Positions 44,078 through 54,337 of a stretch of 64,000 bases of DNA are shown piece after piece. Below the pieces are notes generated by a model. It did not search any database. It was not told the DNA's origin and worked only from the letters and a program-made list of their open reading frames with translations. The DNA is from Siderastrea radians (lineage: Eukaryota > Cnidaria > Anthozoa > Scleractinia > Rhizangiidae). A program made the position numbers and the translations under genes. The stretch's first letter is position 1; each line of letters begins with the position of its first letter. The stretch spans positions 33,811,093 to 33,875,092 of the forward strand of contig OZ024900.1 in NCBI GenBank assembly GCA_964017195.1, read 5' to 3'.

Positions 44078-46333
44078 TCAACAACGCACCGCATTGAAAT
44101 ACAGTACTACAGATTGTAGTAGAATCCATTGAAACGCCCCTAAAAAACATTTGTTAGGTTTCAACCTCAGACTTTTTTGGCTGCATAGAAGACTACCTCC
44201 TGGCTGAAACAGAAAAACCTGGGAAAGATGGGATGGTGGGTGGGGGAGGGAGTCTTTCAACAAGCTATAATAGTTCAATAGATGCGGTTACAAATGGTTG
44301 GTTTTGAGTAGTTTTTGTGTATAGACATGGCTGGAGCTCAATTGCAACCATAACCTGGTTTCTGTAGCATGCTGCATAAAATAGGTACTGCTGACATACT
44401 GCTGGGGGTAACCCTGCAATGAACCAGCATCCCATCCAGGGGGAGTAGCAATACTCTCAGTTGCACCTGAGTTTCTTGTGTAGGGAAACAAGGACTGAGG
44501 GCTCACGCAGCACACAATTTTTCATTTTATTATTTAATAGGAAATTTTGCACCTACAGAAATTACAGTACCCAGAACTTTTCAGGGGGGTGCAGGGACCA
44601 GAGGAAAAGGTTGGGAAGTGGGAAAAGACCAGGCAGAAAAGTGGGATTCTCAAAGTGAGGGGAGAGGAATGAGCAGGTAAATATCTTATCTCCCTATTTT
44701 TAAACTCATTTTTCTCCCTCCTCCCTAATTTTTTGGCCGTTTCTCCCTCCTCCCTGATTTTTGACCTTTCTCCCTGATTAGTGCTTTAATGGGTTTATAT
44801 TATTACGTAATACTACACTTGCAGTCTAAATTCCTTCCAATATTGTGACTTTACTAAAGAACTTTGCGCTCTTTGAAGACTTTGAATACCTACAGACTGC
44901 TAGATTTAACATGTAGTACCAGCTTACCTATGAATACAGTTCGAGGCCAGCAAATTAATACATGGAAAATGAGAATTACTTTTGCATACTTTCTAGCAAA
45001 GCAACATCCCAAGGATTTGGTCGGTAAATTTGATAATTTTCTTGTGCTTAAGCCGGTTTGCCTACATCGCAATTTTTTTTGTGGCTGAATTAGAAATGTT
45101 TATTGCTTGTTGATGAGCGGGAAAAAGTTGGGATTTGTACATTAAAGCATGAAGGTAACGCAACATCAACCAGTAAACGAAATCCACAAAGATCTTAAAA
45201 CGAAGAATGTGTTAAGTATGATTACATTGTCAGTCAGTTTAGTTTACTAGTTTACAGTAGAATTATTTTTGCACAAAAAGGCTTCGGAGTTTTACGTGAC
45301 ACAGTACCAAAAAGACATCCAGAGCATGCCAGTGTTTGAGAGACAGCCAAATAATTTGCTATAAAGATCACAACATGGCGCCGTTATCGATGGCAGACCA
45401 TGACATGAATGCCAAAAGTGTGATTCCAAAGTCAAAAATAAAATACTTTTTTTAAAATTAAGTTGCTGTGTATTGTTTTACATTTCTGGGAACCTAATGG
45501 AAGCACCGAATCGGAAAGCATAACTCGTTTTATTGGTGACACCTAAACAGACCTAAACACACAAGCAGTGCCGAAAAGACAGAAAACTGGAAAGGCAAAA
45601 CATTTCGCACTCACCATGGCCTTGCCCTTGACCCTGATCCTAGAGCCACACAGACCTCTAAAATCTCACACTTTGACGAACACTAACTCAACGCCTCACG
45701 ATTTTCCGATTTGACCTCTCCCCCTCATGGTCAATCAGAATATCTTGAAATGGCCAAACAATGAAGCGAGAAATTCCCTAGCGACCTCTGGCGAAAATTG
45801 TATAACAAAAGAGACCATTCAAAATACTGCAAACACCTGAGCTTACAGGCTCAAAATAGTCTTGGAGACCCAGGGTCCACCCAGTCTTCTCTCGATATAA
45901 TTGTTCAACGGGGAACAGATCTGTACAGTTTCTTATATTATGGCTTTAATGACTCATGTCACGTTTTCTAAGACATTCTCCCTTCTCCCTTTTCATGCTG
46001 GTTCTCCCGTCTCCCTATTTTTATGCGTCCTTTCTCCCTCCTCCCGCTACTTTTTGGGCTGTTTCTCCCTCCTCCCTAAACCGTTCCTCTCTCCTCCAAA
46101 GTGGGAGATAGCAGGAAACAGAGAAAAATTACACACCATGACATAATATTATTTGGCAATAAAAAAAAGGCAGAGGTGGAAGCCAACCAAAACAGGGAGG
46201 GAATCAAGATTGAAGGATACAGGAAGCAGGAAGTTTGGTCACCCATCCCCACCCCCATACTTAAGTTACAATAATACATTCTGTAGACATAACAGTTCAA
46301 ATATAATGACTGTTATAAATGCTCAATGACATT
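44078..46333. repeat. intergenic repeats between RRM genes A and B
   Basis: At 44367-44500 there is a dispersed-repeat-like block (gggtaaccctgcaatgaacc, then catcccatccagggggagta). Two same-orientation blocks rich in ttctccctcctccct lie at about 44685-44780 and 45965-46100, 1.3 kb apart, and bracket sequence without genes. Limits were not found. Confidence 0.55.
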
Positions 46334-47626
46334 TCAGCCTGCAGTAGAACTGGTCACATTTACAATGTTTGTCGTCACATCGTCTACATTTCTGTATCCA
46401 AGACGACGAACCCTTACTTCCTTGTCCAAAAGCTGGTGCTTTTCTTGAACCATTACTTTGTTCACATCTTGAAGTGTCATAAAAGTCACAGTACAGTTCA
46501 ACGTTTTGCCCGTTTGTGGATCTTCTAAGAAATGGCAGTGCTGCACATTGCCAAAGTGACGGAAGTACTTGATGACATCTTCCGTATTGACCTGATCAGG
46601 CAATTTGTCCACAACTATCTTCTTCTCAAATGCTTGTTTGAGAACAGGTTTTGGTAAACCACGTTGTGGGTAAATTTCCTGCTCCTGGATAAAATGGGTT
46701 TGCTTGCTGAGTTCTTTCACAGAGTGTTCATCTTCAAACAAAAGGGAGAACATTGGCATTAAATTGGCACCAACATGGGAAAAACTTCCCCAGACTGATT
46801 TAATTTTTCCAAACTTGCCAAAATAGGCTACAATGGATTCCACAGTTTCATCAGCACAAACCACTACCCTCTTGGTATCAGTCAGGCTTGTGCAAACCTT
46901 GGAACTGCTCTTTTGTACCAAAACTTCCTGGCCACACAAAGTTTGACTTTCATCGTTTGCAGCTCTCTCAGCTTCTTCTACGGAAGAAAACTGCACGAAA
47001 CACAAGCCACCTTTGGAATTTGTCTTGATGTCAACAGGCTGATCTATTGCAAGCACGGATCCGTACTTTGAAAAGTGTTCCTGCAAGACTTCTTTCCTTG
47101 TTTTGGGATCCACATTTCGCACTTGGACAAAACACGTTTTGCCAAGTTGGGGCAATATGGGGCGACTTCTCTGGACGACCAGTTCACGACCACCCAAAAT
47201 GTGAGATTGGCGAAGAACGTTTTCAACATCACATTCACTCTTAAACTTAACAAAAGCATATCCTAAAGCTCGATTTGTGACCTTTGTTCGTGCCCATGAA
47301 AAACTCTCTACCTCACCAAATTGAGCAAAATGCTCTCGCAGGCTGCCTTCTGTTATCGGCGGCCTGAAGTTGGTTACAAAAACTGTCCTTTCGCGATTTT
47401 GAGGCATGTTTTCTTGTTTATCAATGTTTTCAGACTGCTCTGATGTGGACAGCAATCGGGAGCCGACAGAGAAATTCCTCGAAGTTGGAAATATCGAAGA
47501 GCTGCCATGTTGATGAAGAATTAGAAATGCATTCCCTGTGGTAGCGGGTCGAAATGACAGCCTGGTAACTCTTGGAAACAGCCTGGAAAATGAATGATAA
47601 GCCAGAAATGAACCACGTGTATTCAT
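46334..47626 (-). CDS. RRM gene B: intronless four-RRM protein, probably mitochondrial
   Basis: 430 residues, one frame, ATG at 47626. The N-terminus is Arg/Ser/Phe-rich (FSRLFPRVTRLSFRPATT...SRNFSVGSRLLSTSE) and almost free of acidic residues to about residue 62, a good presequence candidate. RRM1 (80-153) has TVFVTNF and LGYAFVKF. RRM2 (163-240) has CFVQVRNV and GGLCFVQF. RRM3 (252-321) is degenerate. RRM4 (335-408) has KIVVDKL and ends VRVRRLGY. It is divergent from gene C, with 244 bp between the two start codons. Only the general RNA-binding role is supported. Confidence 0.85.
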   Translation of the reverse strand: MNTRGSFLAYHSFSRLFPRVTRLSFRPATTGNAFLILHQHGSSSIFPTSRNFSVGSRLLSTSEQSENIDKQENMPQNRERTVFVTNFRPPITEGSLREHFAQFGEVESFSWARTKVTNRALGYAFVKFKSECDVENVLRQSHILGGRELVVQRSRPILPQLGKTCFVQVRNVDPKTRKEVLQEHFSKYGSVLAIDQPVDIKTNSKGGLCFVQFSSVEEAERAANDESQTLCGQEVLVQKSSSKVCTSLTDTKRVVVCADETVESIVAYFGKFGKIKSVWGSFSHVGANLMPMFSLLFEDEHSVKELSKQTHFIQEQEIYPQRGLPKPVLKQAFEKKIVVDKLPDQVNTEDVIKYFRHFGNVQHCHFLEDPQTGKTLNCTVTFMTLQDVNKVMVQEKHQLLDKEVRVRRLGYRNVDDVTTNIVNVTSSTAG

Positions 47627-47870
47627 TTCTCTTAGTTAATGCGATCCTTGATATAAATAAGAAAAATTTAGCAGATATTCTCAGCAACTGAAACTTTTGC
47701 AAGCCACCGCTGAGCCACAGCCAGGTTTTTGTGCTGGGAGCCTGGGGCCCGGGAGCCCAAGTGTAGGGCCAGTTCCCCTCGGCGCAAATGTTTGCGCCTG
47801 GTTGAAACCGGTATCCGCCATTGCTTAGTGTACAATCAGTACACAATATCGTAATCGTGCAATTACACAA
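47627..47870. promoter_or_regulatory. bidirectional promoter region of RRM genes B and C
   Basis: 244 bp separate the two divergent ATGs. It is GC-richer than the surroundings and contains an imperfect palindrome, tgtacaatcagtaca (about 47829-47843), and a gccggttt/gccattg stretch. Shared control of the pair is inferred from the spacing. Confidence 0.6.
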
Positions 47871-49175
47871 ATGCTGTTCAGAGCTTCTTTTCGTTTTTGT
47901 CTACTTCGTGGAATTCTACAAACTACAAACATCAATTATGGTCAGCCTTCAAGGAGCATTTTACGGAAAACTACCATTTCTGTTCGTCAACATAAGCTCG
48001 CTAGACCTGGGCGTGCATCTAACTGTGTTACCCGTGTACAGTCAACGTTATTTTCAGACGAAAAAGAACGAGATTTGCTGGAAAAAAAGGTAGTATTTGT
48101 CTGCGATGTTCCTGCCAAAACTCCAAACATAAAAGGGAAAATATGCAAGTATTTTTCTTCGTTTGGAGAAGTTGAAAATGTGCGGCGAATTGAGCAAGGT
48201 ATGCTATTTGTATCTTTTAAAAGTGTTGATAGTGCTCACAAAGCTTTGAAAACAAAACACTTCTTTGAAGGGCAATGGATAACAGTATTACCAAACGTCG
48301 TAAAGGGAATTTGGAAAGAAAAGTCTTGCAAGATCAAAGTAGATGAAGTACCACAAAGCATGTCAGAGAAAGAGCTAACGAGCTATTTCTCCAAGTTTGG
48401 AACTGTTACAAATGTAGATTTTGTTATCTTAGATCCGGACACTTTAGAAAGAAAAAACTTCTGCTTTGTTGAGTTTTCAACGCTGGATGAAGCAAAAAAG
48501 GCAGCAAGCGTTCAAGAGCACAAAGTTGGTGTGAACTGCTTGAAAGTTTCTTTGTCAACGTCCAAGTTGAGCGCTGTGAAGAACACAAAAGAGATTATTG
48601 TTCGCTCATTACCTCATGACATAACTGTTAATGATTTGAAGGAGTACTTTAAACAGTTTGGTGCTTTAGAGCAGATTGATTTGATTTGTCAGACACTTGC
48701 TCGTCCACATACAACATATGCATTTGTGACATTTCAATCCCCTTGTGCTGCGGAGCAAGCATCGGAAAGTTTAATCCATAGAATATGTGGCAAAAAGACT
48801 GTGGTCCAAAAATCTGCCTTGTCTTACCCAATAAAAAATGGAGACCGAAAGCTTTTTGTTGAAGGATTCCAACCAAACACTGATCCTGAACAAGTGAGAA
48901 AGTATTTTGAGGAGTTTGGGAAACTGGAGCATATAAAGATGACAGCAATTCGTCCAACTGGAAAAACTTACATTGTCTTTAAATCAAAAGCAAGTGTACA
49001 ACATGTTTTGAGGCTAAAGGAACACGTCTTGGATGGTTGTCATTTGAGAATTCGGTCAGTTTCATGGAAAAAAACAGATTTTTTGACTACGTTGATAGAA
49101 ATGGCAGAGTTAAATGAGAAGACAAAATCTGATATGGAGTCAAGGGCGAACAGACAAGAAGAACTACAGAGGTGA
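47871..49175 (+). CDS. RRM gene C: intronless four-RRM protein, probably mitochondrial
   Basis: 434 residues, one frame, ATG at 47871. The first 60 residues are basic and free of acidic residues (MLFRASFRFCLLRG...SRSILRKTTISVRQHKLARPGR), presequence-like. RRM1 (73-140) has VVFVCDV and MLFVSF. RRM2 (153-229) has CKIKVDEV and NFCFVEF. RRM3 (240-315) has EIIVRSL and YAFVTF. RRM4 (326-400) has KLFVEGF and TYIVF, and ends LRIRSVSW, the position where genes A and B end VRVRR-G-W/Y. A charged C-terminal tail of about 30 residues follows. It is the most diverged of the three. No other domains are visible. Confidence 0.85.
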   Translation: MLFRASFRFCLLRGILQTTNINYGQPSRSILRKTTISVRQHKLARPGRASNCVTRVQSTLFSDEKERDLLEKKVVFVCDVPAKTPNIKGKICKYFSSFGEVENVRRIEQGMLFVSFKSVDSAHKALKTKHFFEGQWITVLPNVVKGIWKEKSCKIKVDEVPQSMSEKELTSYFSKFGTVTNVDFVILDPDTLERKNFCFVEFSTLDEAKKAASVQEHKVGVNCLKVSLSTSKLSAVKNTKEIIVRSLPHDITVNDLKEYFKQFGALEQIDLICQTLARPHTTYAFVTFQSPCAAEQASESLIHRICGKKTVVQKSALSYPIKNGDRKLFVEGFQPNTDPEQVRKYFEEFGKLEHIKMTAIRPTGKTYIVFKSKASVQHVLRLKEHVLDGCHLRIRSVSWKKTDFLTTLIEMAELNEKTKSDMESRANRQEELQR

Positions 49176-49179
49176 AAAA

Positions 49180-51665
49180 ATAGGATACTTGTGGCAGGCG
49201 CCTGTTCATGGGATGAAAAAAAACTAAATTTAAATGTCAGAGGGTAAGGGTTTCCGGTAATATTAATATTGTTTGGCTTTTCTAGTGATTTAAAAAGTGG
49301 TGTAATTAAATTATTTATTTTATGTGTCATTGAAATTTGAACCCACAGGTTGTACAAAACCCTCACAATTTTTATCGTCTTCATGGACTATGAACAAAAA
49401 CATAATTAAGCAGACATGATGAGGTTGTTCTACTGCTATTGACATTCTCTGATTCTTAGATCTCTCAAAGTGTTGTTCATTTAATAACACCAACATGTGG
49501 GAGGTTAAAAATTAATAATTTAAGACCATTTTGGAAAAATTTTCAAATTGATGAAGTGACCTTGAAATTCAAATTGCCAAGTTCTGTTTTGATAAATAGA
49601 CTAAATATCATGTATGAAACACTGCCAGTCAAGTTTATTTTTTGACCTGAAGGCTAAAATTCCAATAACTAGCCACTGCTTATTACTTTTTACTAAAAAC
49701 TGAAACTATTCAAACTATGTTTCAAACACAATATTTACAATCTTTGTCAAAAATTTTGAGACACCTTCACAATTCTGTGATTGCCAAGACAGTTCTTGGA
49801 CCCCCCCCCCCCCCTGTACAATGTTGATTTTCCCTACAATATTGTTCTTTTGGGGGGTGTGGGGGGTCATTTCAACCCTGTTGTGGCAAAATTGGTTTGT
49901 CATTTAAAGTTGAATTCATGTAAAATAGGTTCCTTTTACCGAAGTGTCCATAGGATTTCTGTCAACAGTTTTAGTTTTTTTACTGAACCACAGTTTGGAT
50001 GAAATTAAGACAAAAATCTAGGTAAAGCATTTCTTATCTTCAAGATCTTCTTCAGAGTATCTATAATAATCAGAGTATGCTCTTCCTTTGTTTAGTGATT
50101 ATATATCTATGTTGAAGATCTTGATGAACGAAGATGTTAAGTATTTATTGTTATTATTATTTTTTGTTAGCAACAACATTATCTAAATTTCATCCATTTT
50201 TGTCTGGGAAATGTGTCCATTGAAACAGAGCTCATTTGGAGCAATTTGGAGTTCAAGATCACTTTGTCACTTTAGACATTTTTCCAGGTTGCTCTTCAAT
50301 ATTATATTTTTCCCAGGCAGCCAATACAAGTAACCCAGAACACAGAATTAATGAACTTCAATGGCCACTGCTAATCAACTGAGGTGTGCTACAAAGAACT
50401 TGGGTATTTTTTATTAAAAACAAAAGGAAAGCTTAACAAACTTTTAAGTTTGTAACTTTTAATTAAAATTGTTACTTTTGGATTACATGAAAAACGTTTT
50501 TATTGCTTCCAGGTAAAAAAAACACAAAACTATTTACAAAACACAAAACCCTACTATTTTTATTCCAGTGTATTACTCCAAGGTAGACGAACTGATGTTT
50601 GGCAAGTGTACCTTTTCACTTTGATGCGAGAGCCTTTTGCATATTGGTTAAAAGGCTGCTACAAAATACAGTTTTTAGTTTTGTGAAACAAAAGGTGAGA
50701 CAACCAGAAGTTGTAGAAGTATAGTAAGAAAAGTGTTTACAGTTTATTCTTAATAAGCTGTTAAAGAATTGTGGTCAATGAATCAGTCTGGGGCTGCTGA
50801 CCTACTCACAAGGTTTAGCCTCCAAAATACTTGTAAGTCATATGTAGCAGTCAATATATTAGCACTGCCCATCTTCCCTCCCCTCTGAGCAACAAACTCC
50901 CTGCAGTTGCCACAGATCAGGAAATGGTGAGGGAATACAAAAATTCTTCAAGGTCGGAGTCAAGGAAAATGTATTTTTCCAAGAGAAGTCAGGAAAAATT
51001 GAAATTTTAACAGCACTGGTTTACTCAAAGGTTGAAAGAAAAATTTCCACTCACTGTCATTTCGGTGATGACTTCTTGATGAATGAATAATGCGAACTGT
51101 CATTGTCAGTGATAAAGTGGGTGGAAAGTGCAGCTATAAGAGAAGGTTGGAGGTGTTACTATCCGTGACTTGTTTTTATTTGGTCAATTTAACTTTTGAG
51201 ATCAAAAAGTCTAAAAATGATTTCTGTGGTAGCCTTGCCCTGGCAGCAGCTGTTTTAACAAACAATGCCAATGCTTAGTTCCCTACTGTGCCATTTTGTA
51301 GTTCAAGGACTCTCCAAGTAAGAGGGGGAAGTGGGGAAGGGACTGAGTAATTATTGGACGTTTTGATAATTTTGTAAAAGCTGACCTTGCATGTTCTTTA
51401 TCTTCCGAAGGCCTTTTCACATTTGTCACCTTTACAGCCACAATGCCTGAAACAGGCAAAATTTAATTCATATTTCCGCTTAATATTTAACTACAGTACA
51501 TGGTTTTGCTATGAACTTTCATTAGGGTATTTACACAACGTATTAAATGCTGTATCAGTACTGAGGAGAAAACAATTTAAATCTATTAATTCTGACCGTA
51601 CCTTAAACGATAACTATTCCTATTATACAGTTTTGACAAAAAAGGACCCTCGTGAAATTGCCCCT
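49180..51665. other. no gene recognised
   Basis: 2.5 kb of AT-rich DNA. A C14 tract (49801-49814) is matched by a G-rich block at about 49852-49868 (ggggggtgtggggggtc), so the segment could fold into a G/C hairpin. Short frames elsewhere show no motifs. Confidence 0.5.
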
Positions 51666-52613
51666 TTAACTTTTTGGGACTTCACGGATAAGTATTCCAT
51701 ATGGGCGTACATCCATTGCACCATCTGCTGGGGAGAGCCAATAATCAGCTCCCACTCCAGTTTCTGAAGCAGGGATGATTTCAAGGTGGCCATTCCGTTG
51801 ATCAGGATTGACGCGATTCTGCAGAACAATCTTGTAAGTTTTCCCCTTGTAAGTGAATTCCTGTGCATACAGCCTGTCGACCATGTCGAGACTGGGGCTT
51901 GTGTAGATGCCTTTACCATGCAAGGCTCGTGGCCCAGGTTTAATACCCGTTTTTAAAATGATCTTAGCACTGCTCATATTCGTACCATGATAAGAAACCG
52001 GCCATTCTCCAGAGGCTTCTGCCGTGCGTATGCCATTGGGGCCAAGCCAGTTGTCGTCTTCGTATCTGCCTAAAACTTTAATCGCAATTCTCTTCCATCC
52101 ATACGGTCGCTTGTACTCGAATCCTCCTCTCATGTATGTTTTACCGTCATCTTTGGAATTACTGAAGTCGTAATCATACTGGGGATCAAGATCACCCGTG
52201 TCGAACCCGTATGCGGAAGTGTCTCCACCAACCAATCGAATGACCAAAAAGATGGTTGCATGAGGTTGGATTCCATAGTCGCTTACAGTTTTCTTATCTT
52301 CAAGTTGCTTACTACCATATATCAGTCTCATGTTATCCATCGGTATATCTGCCTTTCTTTCGATTTCAGCTTTTACTTCTTCAATAGTGTGCTCCCTTGT
52401 CACCAGAATTCTTGTCATATTGCCCGTCAAGCCAGCCACATTCACACCAAACGTTTCATCAGGGGCGGGTAGAGCGAGCTGTGGTCTCATAACATATGTT
52501 TGGCGGAAAAGATCGTGGATGGAAAACCTCCCCGCGCTCTTTTGAGGTACAATCTCTGTACCAAGGATTGCTGAGAATCCTGCGCTTACTAACTCTAAAT
52601 TCGACATTTTCAC
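51666..52613 (-). CDS. ubiquitin-like/ART-like fusion protein, paralogue 1
   Basis: 315 residues, intronless. ATG at 52613; the paralogue's MSNLEL start matches the second Met here, so the true start may be two codons later. Residues 1-54 are a conserved extension ([24 protein letters not shown]). Residues 55-130 are a ubiquitin-like domain: MRLIYGSKQLEDKKTVSDYG aligns with ubiquitin's I44/K48 region, and it ends IRLVGG. Residues 131-312 resemble a PARP/ART fold: WPVSYHGT (His209), GKGIYTSP (Tyr237), and [11 protein letters not shown] near the end. No signal peptide or membrane span. Family knowledge suggests NAD-dependent ADP-ribosyl transfer, but activity is inferred. It could equally be a non-catalytic relative. 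Confidence 0.8.
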   Translation of the reverse strand: MKMSNLELVSAGFSAILGTEIVPQKSAGRFSIHDLFRQTYVMRPQLALPAPDETFGVNVAGLTGNMTRILVTREHTIEEVKAEIERKADIPMDNMRLIYGSKQLEDKKTVSDYGIQPHATIFLVIRLVGGDTSAYGFDTGDLDPQYDYDFSNSKDDGKTYMRGGFEYKRPYGWKRIAIKVLGRYEDDNWLGPNGIRTAEASGEWPVSYHGTNMSSAKIILKTGIKPGPRALHGKGIYTSPSLDMVDRLYAQEFTYKGKTYKIVLQNRVNPDQRNGHLEIIPASETGVGADYWLSPADGAMDVRPYGILIREVPKS

Positions 52614-54124
52614 GAGCCTTAACTTTCAGTTCACAACTGATCACAACTAGCAGAGATGTGTGTCCTCAGATGCTATGGAAAATGACTACCATATTTGGTG
52701 ACCACGACAATCACTCCTTCCTGTTTTTCGTGGAAAGGTGGTCGATTCTTTTTTTATCATGCAAATGAAATAGAATAATTATAAATAATGATATGCATTC
52801 TAATAAAAAGCAAAAACTGAACCTTTAAGTTTTTTTTTTCATTCTTTTCTCTTTCTTTTATTTGTCGCCCAGTAGACGCAAGACGATCTTCCTTTCTTCT
52901 GAATGCTCTTAGAGCTCGTCTTTGTTTTAATATCATGATCTTCCGTCGTCACCCAGTTTTTCTTTTATCTCGGCATGTCTCGGGCACCCGTCGGGAGAAC
53001 GACGTTATTCGGGAAACTACACAAAACGAAAAAAACCTTTCGAACTTACGCACTTAGATTCCTAGTATCTAACGACTCGAGAAACAGTTATTTTGAAACA
53101 ATTTCAGGTACCGGGGAAAGTTAAGCTAAGTATAACAAGTATGATCAACCGGGTGCGCGTTGTCCTGAGGACTGTTTGTGATGACGTTGACTTACGTTTG
53201 AGCGGAAGCCAGTTTGGTCAAGAACCTAAGACTTAAAACATCTACTGATGACCCACAATTCACTTGACTCTGGCGATACGGACATTTAGCGCGAAGTTTC
53301 AACCTCCCGGATGATTATGATATGACTCCTCGGGGTAGTAGACTAGAAACTTTATTCGAGTGTCAAACCTTATAGCTGGCAAAAGACGCATACTAATCTG
53401 GGGACACAAATAAAATAGTTTTAACCTTTTTTTAATTTAATAATTTTTAAGGTTTAAACCATTTTCAGTTATCAGCTAAGTATTTCCAGAGAGCATAAAA
53501 TGAGGCATCCCCATAGTTTGCGTGCACGTCAATCGCCGTACAACCTCCTGTTTTCAGGGACCGCGCGACCAATTTTAAAGTGGGGGGGGGGGCTAACTCG
53601 GTCGCTCAAGTGTGAGGGGGGGGGGTGGAATGATAGCCTGACGCGACATTTTCTTCAGTGACTAACAATGCATCTAGGGCAGCCAAAAGTGTTAAAAGTT
53701 GTCAGTTTTTACCCATCAAATAGACTGGTATAAGTAACGAATCAAAGCTATACCCAAGAGTATCAAAGACACCAAACTATTCGACCTACCAGAGATTAAC
53801 AATGTCGATACTAACGACACGTTTTGGTGGCCTAATCCGGAATAGAAGACAATATACTATTACAGTTTTCTCAGTTTGGAGAGGATGCAGTTCCTTTCCC
53901 TCAGTAATGTACCCATGATAACAAAATGAACAGAATGCGGTCGGAGTGTTTTGGTTTACTCAGAATAGACAAAAATTGCGTTCTTTTAGGGGTCGGTATT
54001 CTGGATATTCCTAAACCGGAATAGGAATAGCCAGGATAGTCCTAAATAATGTACCTGAGCCTCTTTTTTCATCTCCGCACACATTTTAAGACGTATCCGG
54101 GGCAAACCTTGACGCATTCGCATT
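52614..54124. other. intergenic, nothing recognised; G-tracts
   Basis: Upstream flank of paralogue 1 and AT-rich DNA. At about 53581-53630 there are two long G runs that could form G-quadruplexes. Confidence 0.5.
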
Positions 54125-54337
54125 TAACCCTTTTACTCCCAAGAGTGCCTAAAGTCAAAATTCGAGAAAAATCCCAAATTTCATTTTGTAAAATACTTAA
54201 TTTTAAATAGTATCATGTGATTGTACTGCTGACGAGGATTCATATGAATGGTTACACCCTAGGATTTCATCCAAAGACTCAAAAGTTAGAATCCCCTAAA
54301 TGTCTCCATAACTGACTCTCGGAGTGAAAGGGTTTTA
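54125..54337. repeat. TTTAACCC-ended MITE family, copy d, with a 105-bp unit fragment inside
   Basis: Begins ttaacccttttactcccaag and ends ggagtgaaagggtttta. At 54240-54300 it includes the catatgaatggttacaccct...ggatttcatcc segment of the 105-bp family. This ties the two repeat families together. Confidence 0.65.

Noticed and set aside
44685..46100. LTR pair formed by the two ttctccctcctccct blocks
   Set aside because: They are only short low-complexity C/T matches, with no TG...CA ends, target duplication or coding interior.
42667..49175. the three RRM genes as poly(A)-binding or HuR/ELAV homologues
   Set aside because: They have four RRMs, but no PABC domain, no ELAV-type spacing and degenerate RNP motifs in some repeats, plus presequence-like N-termini.
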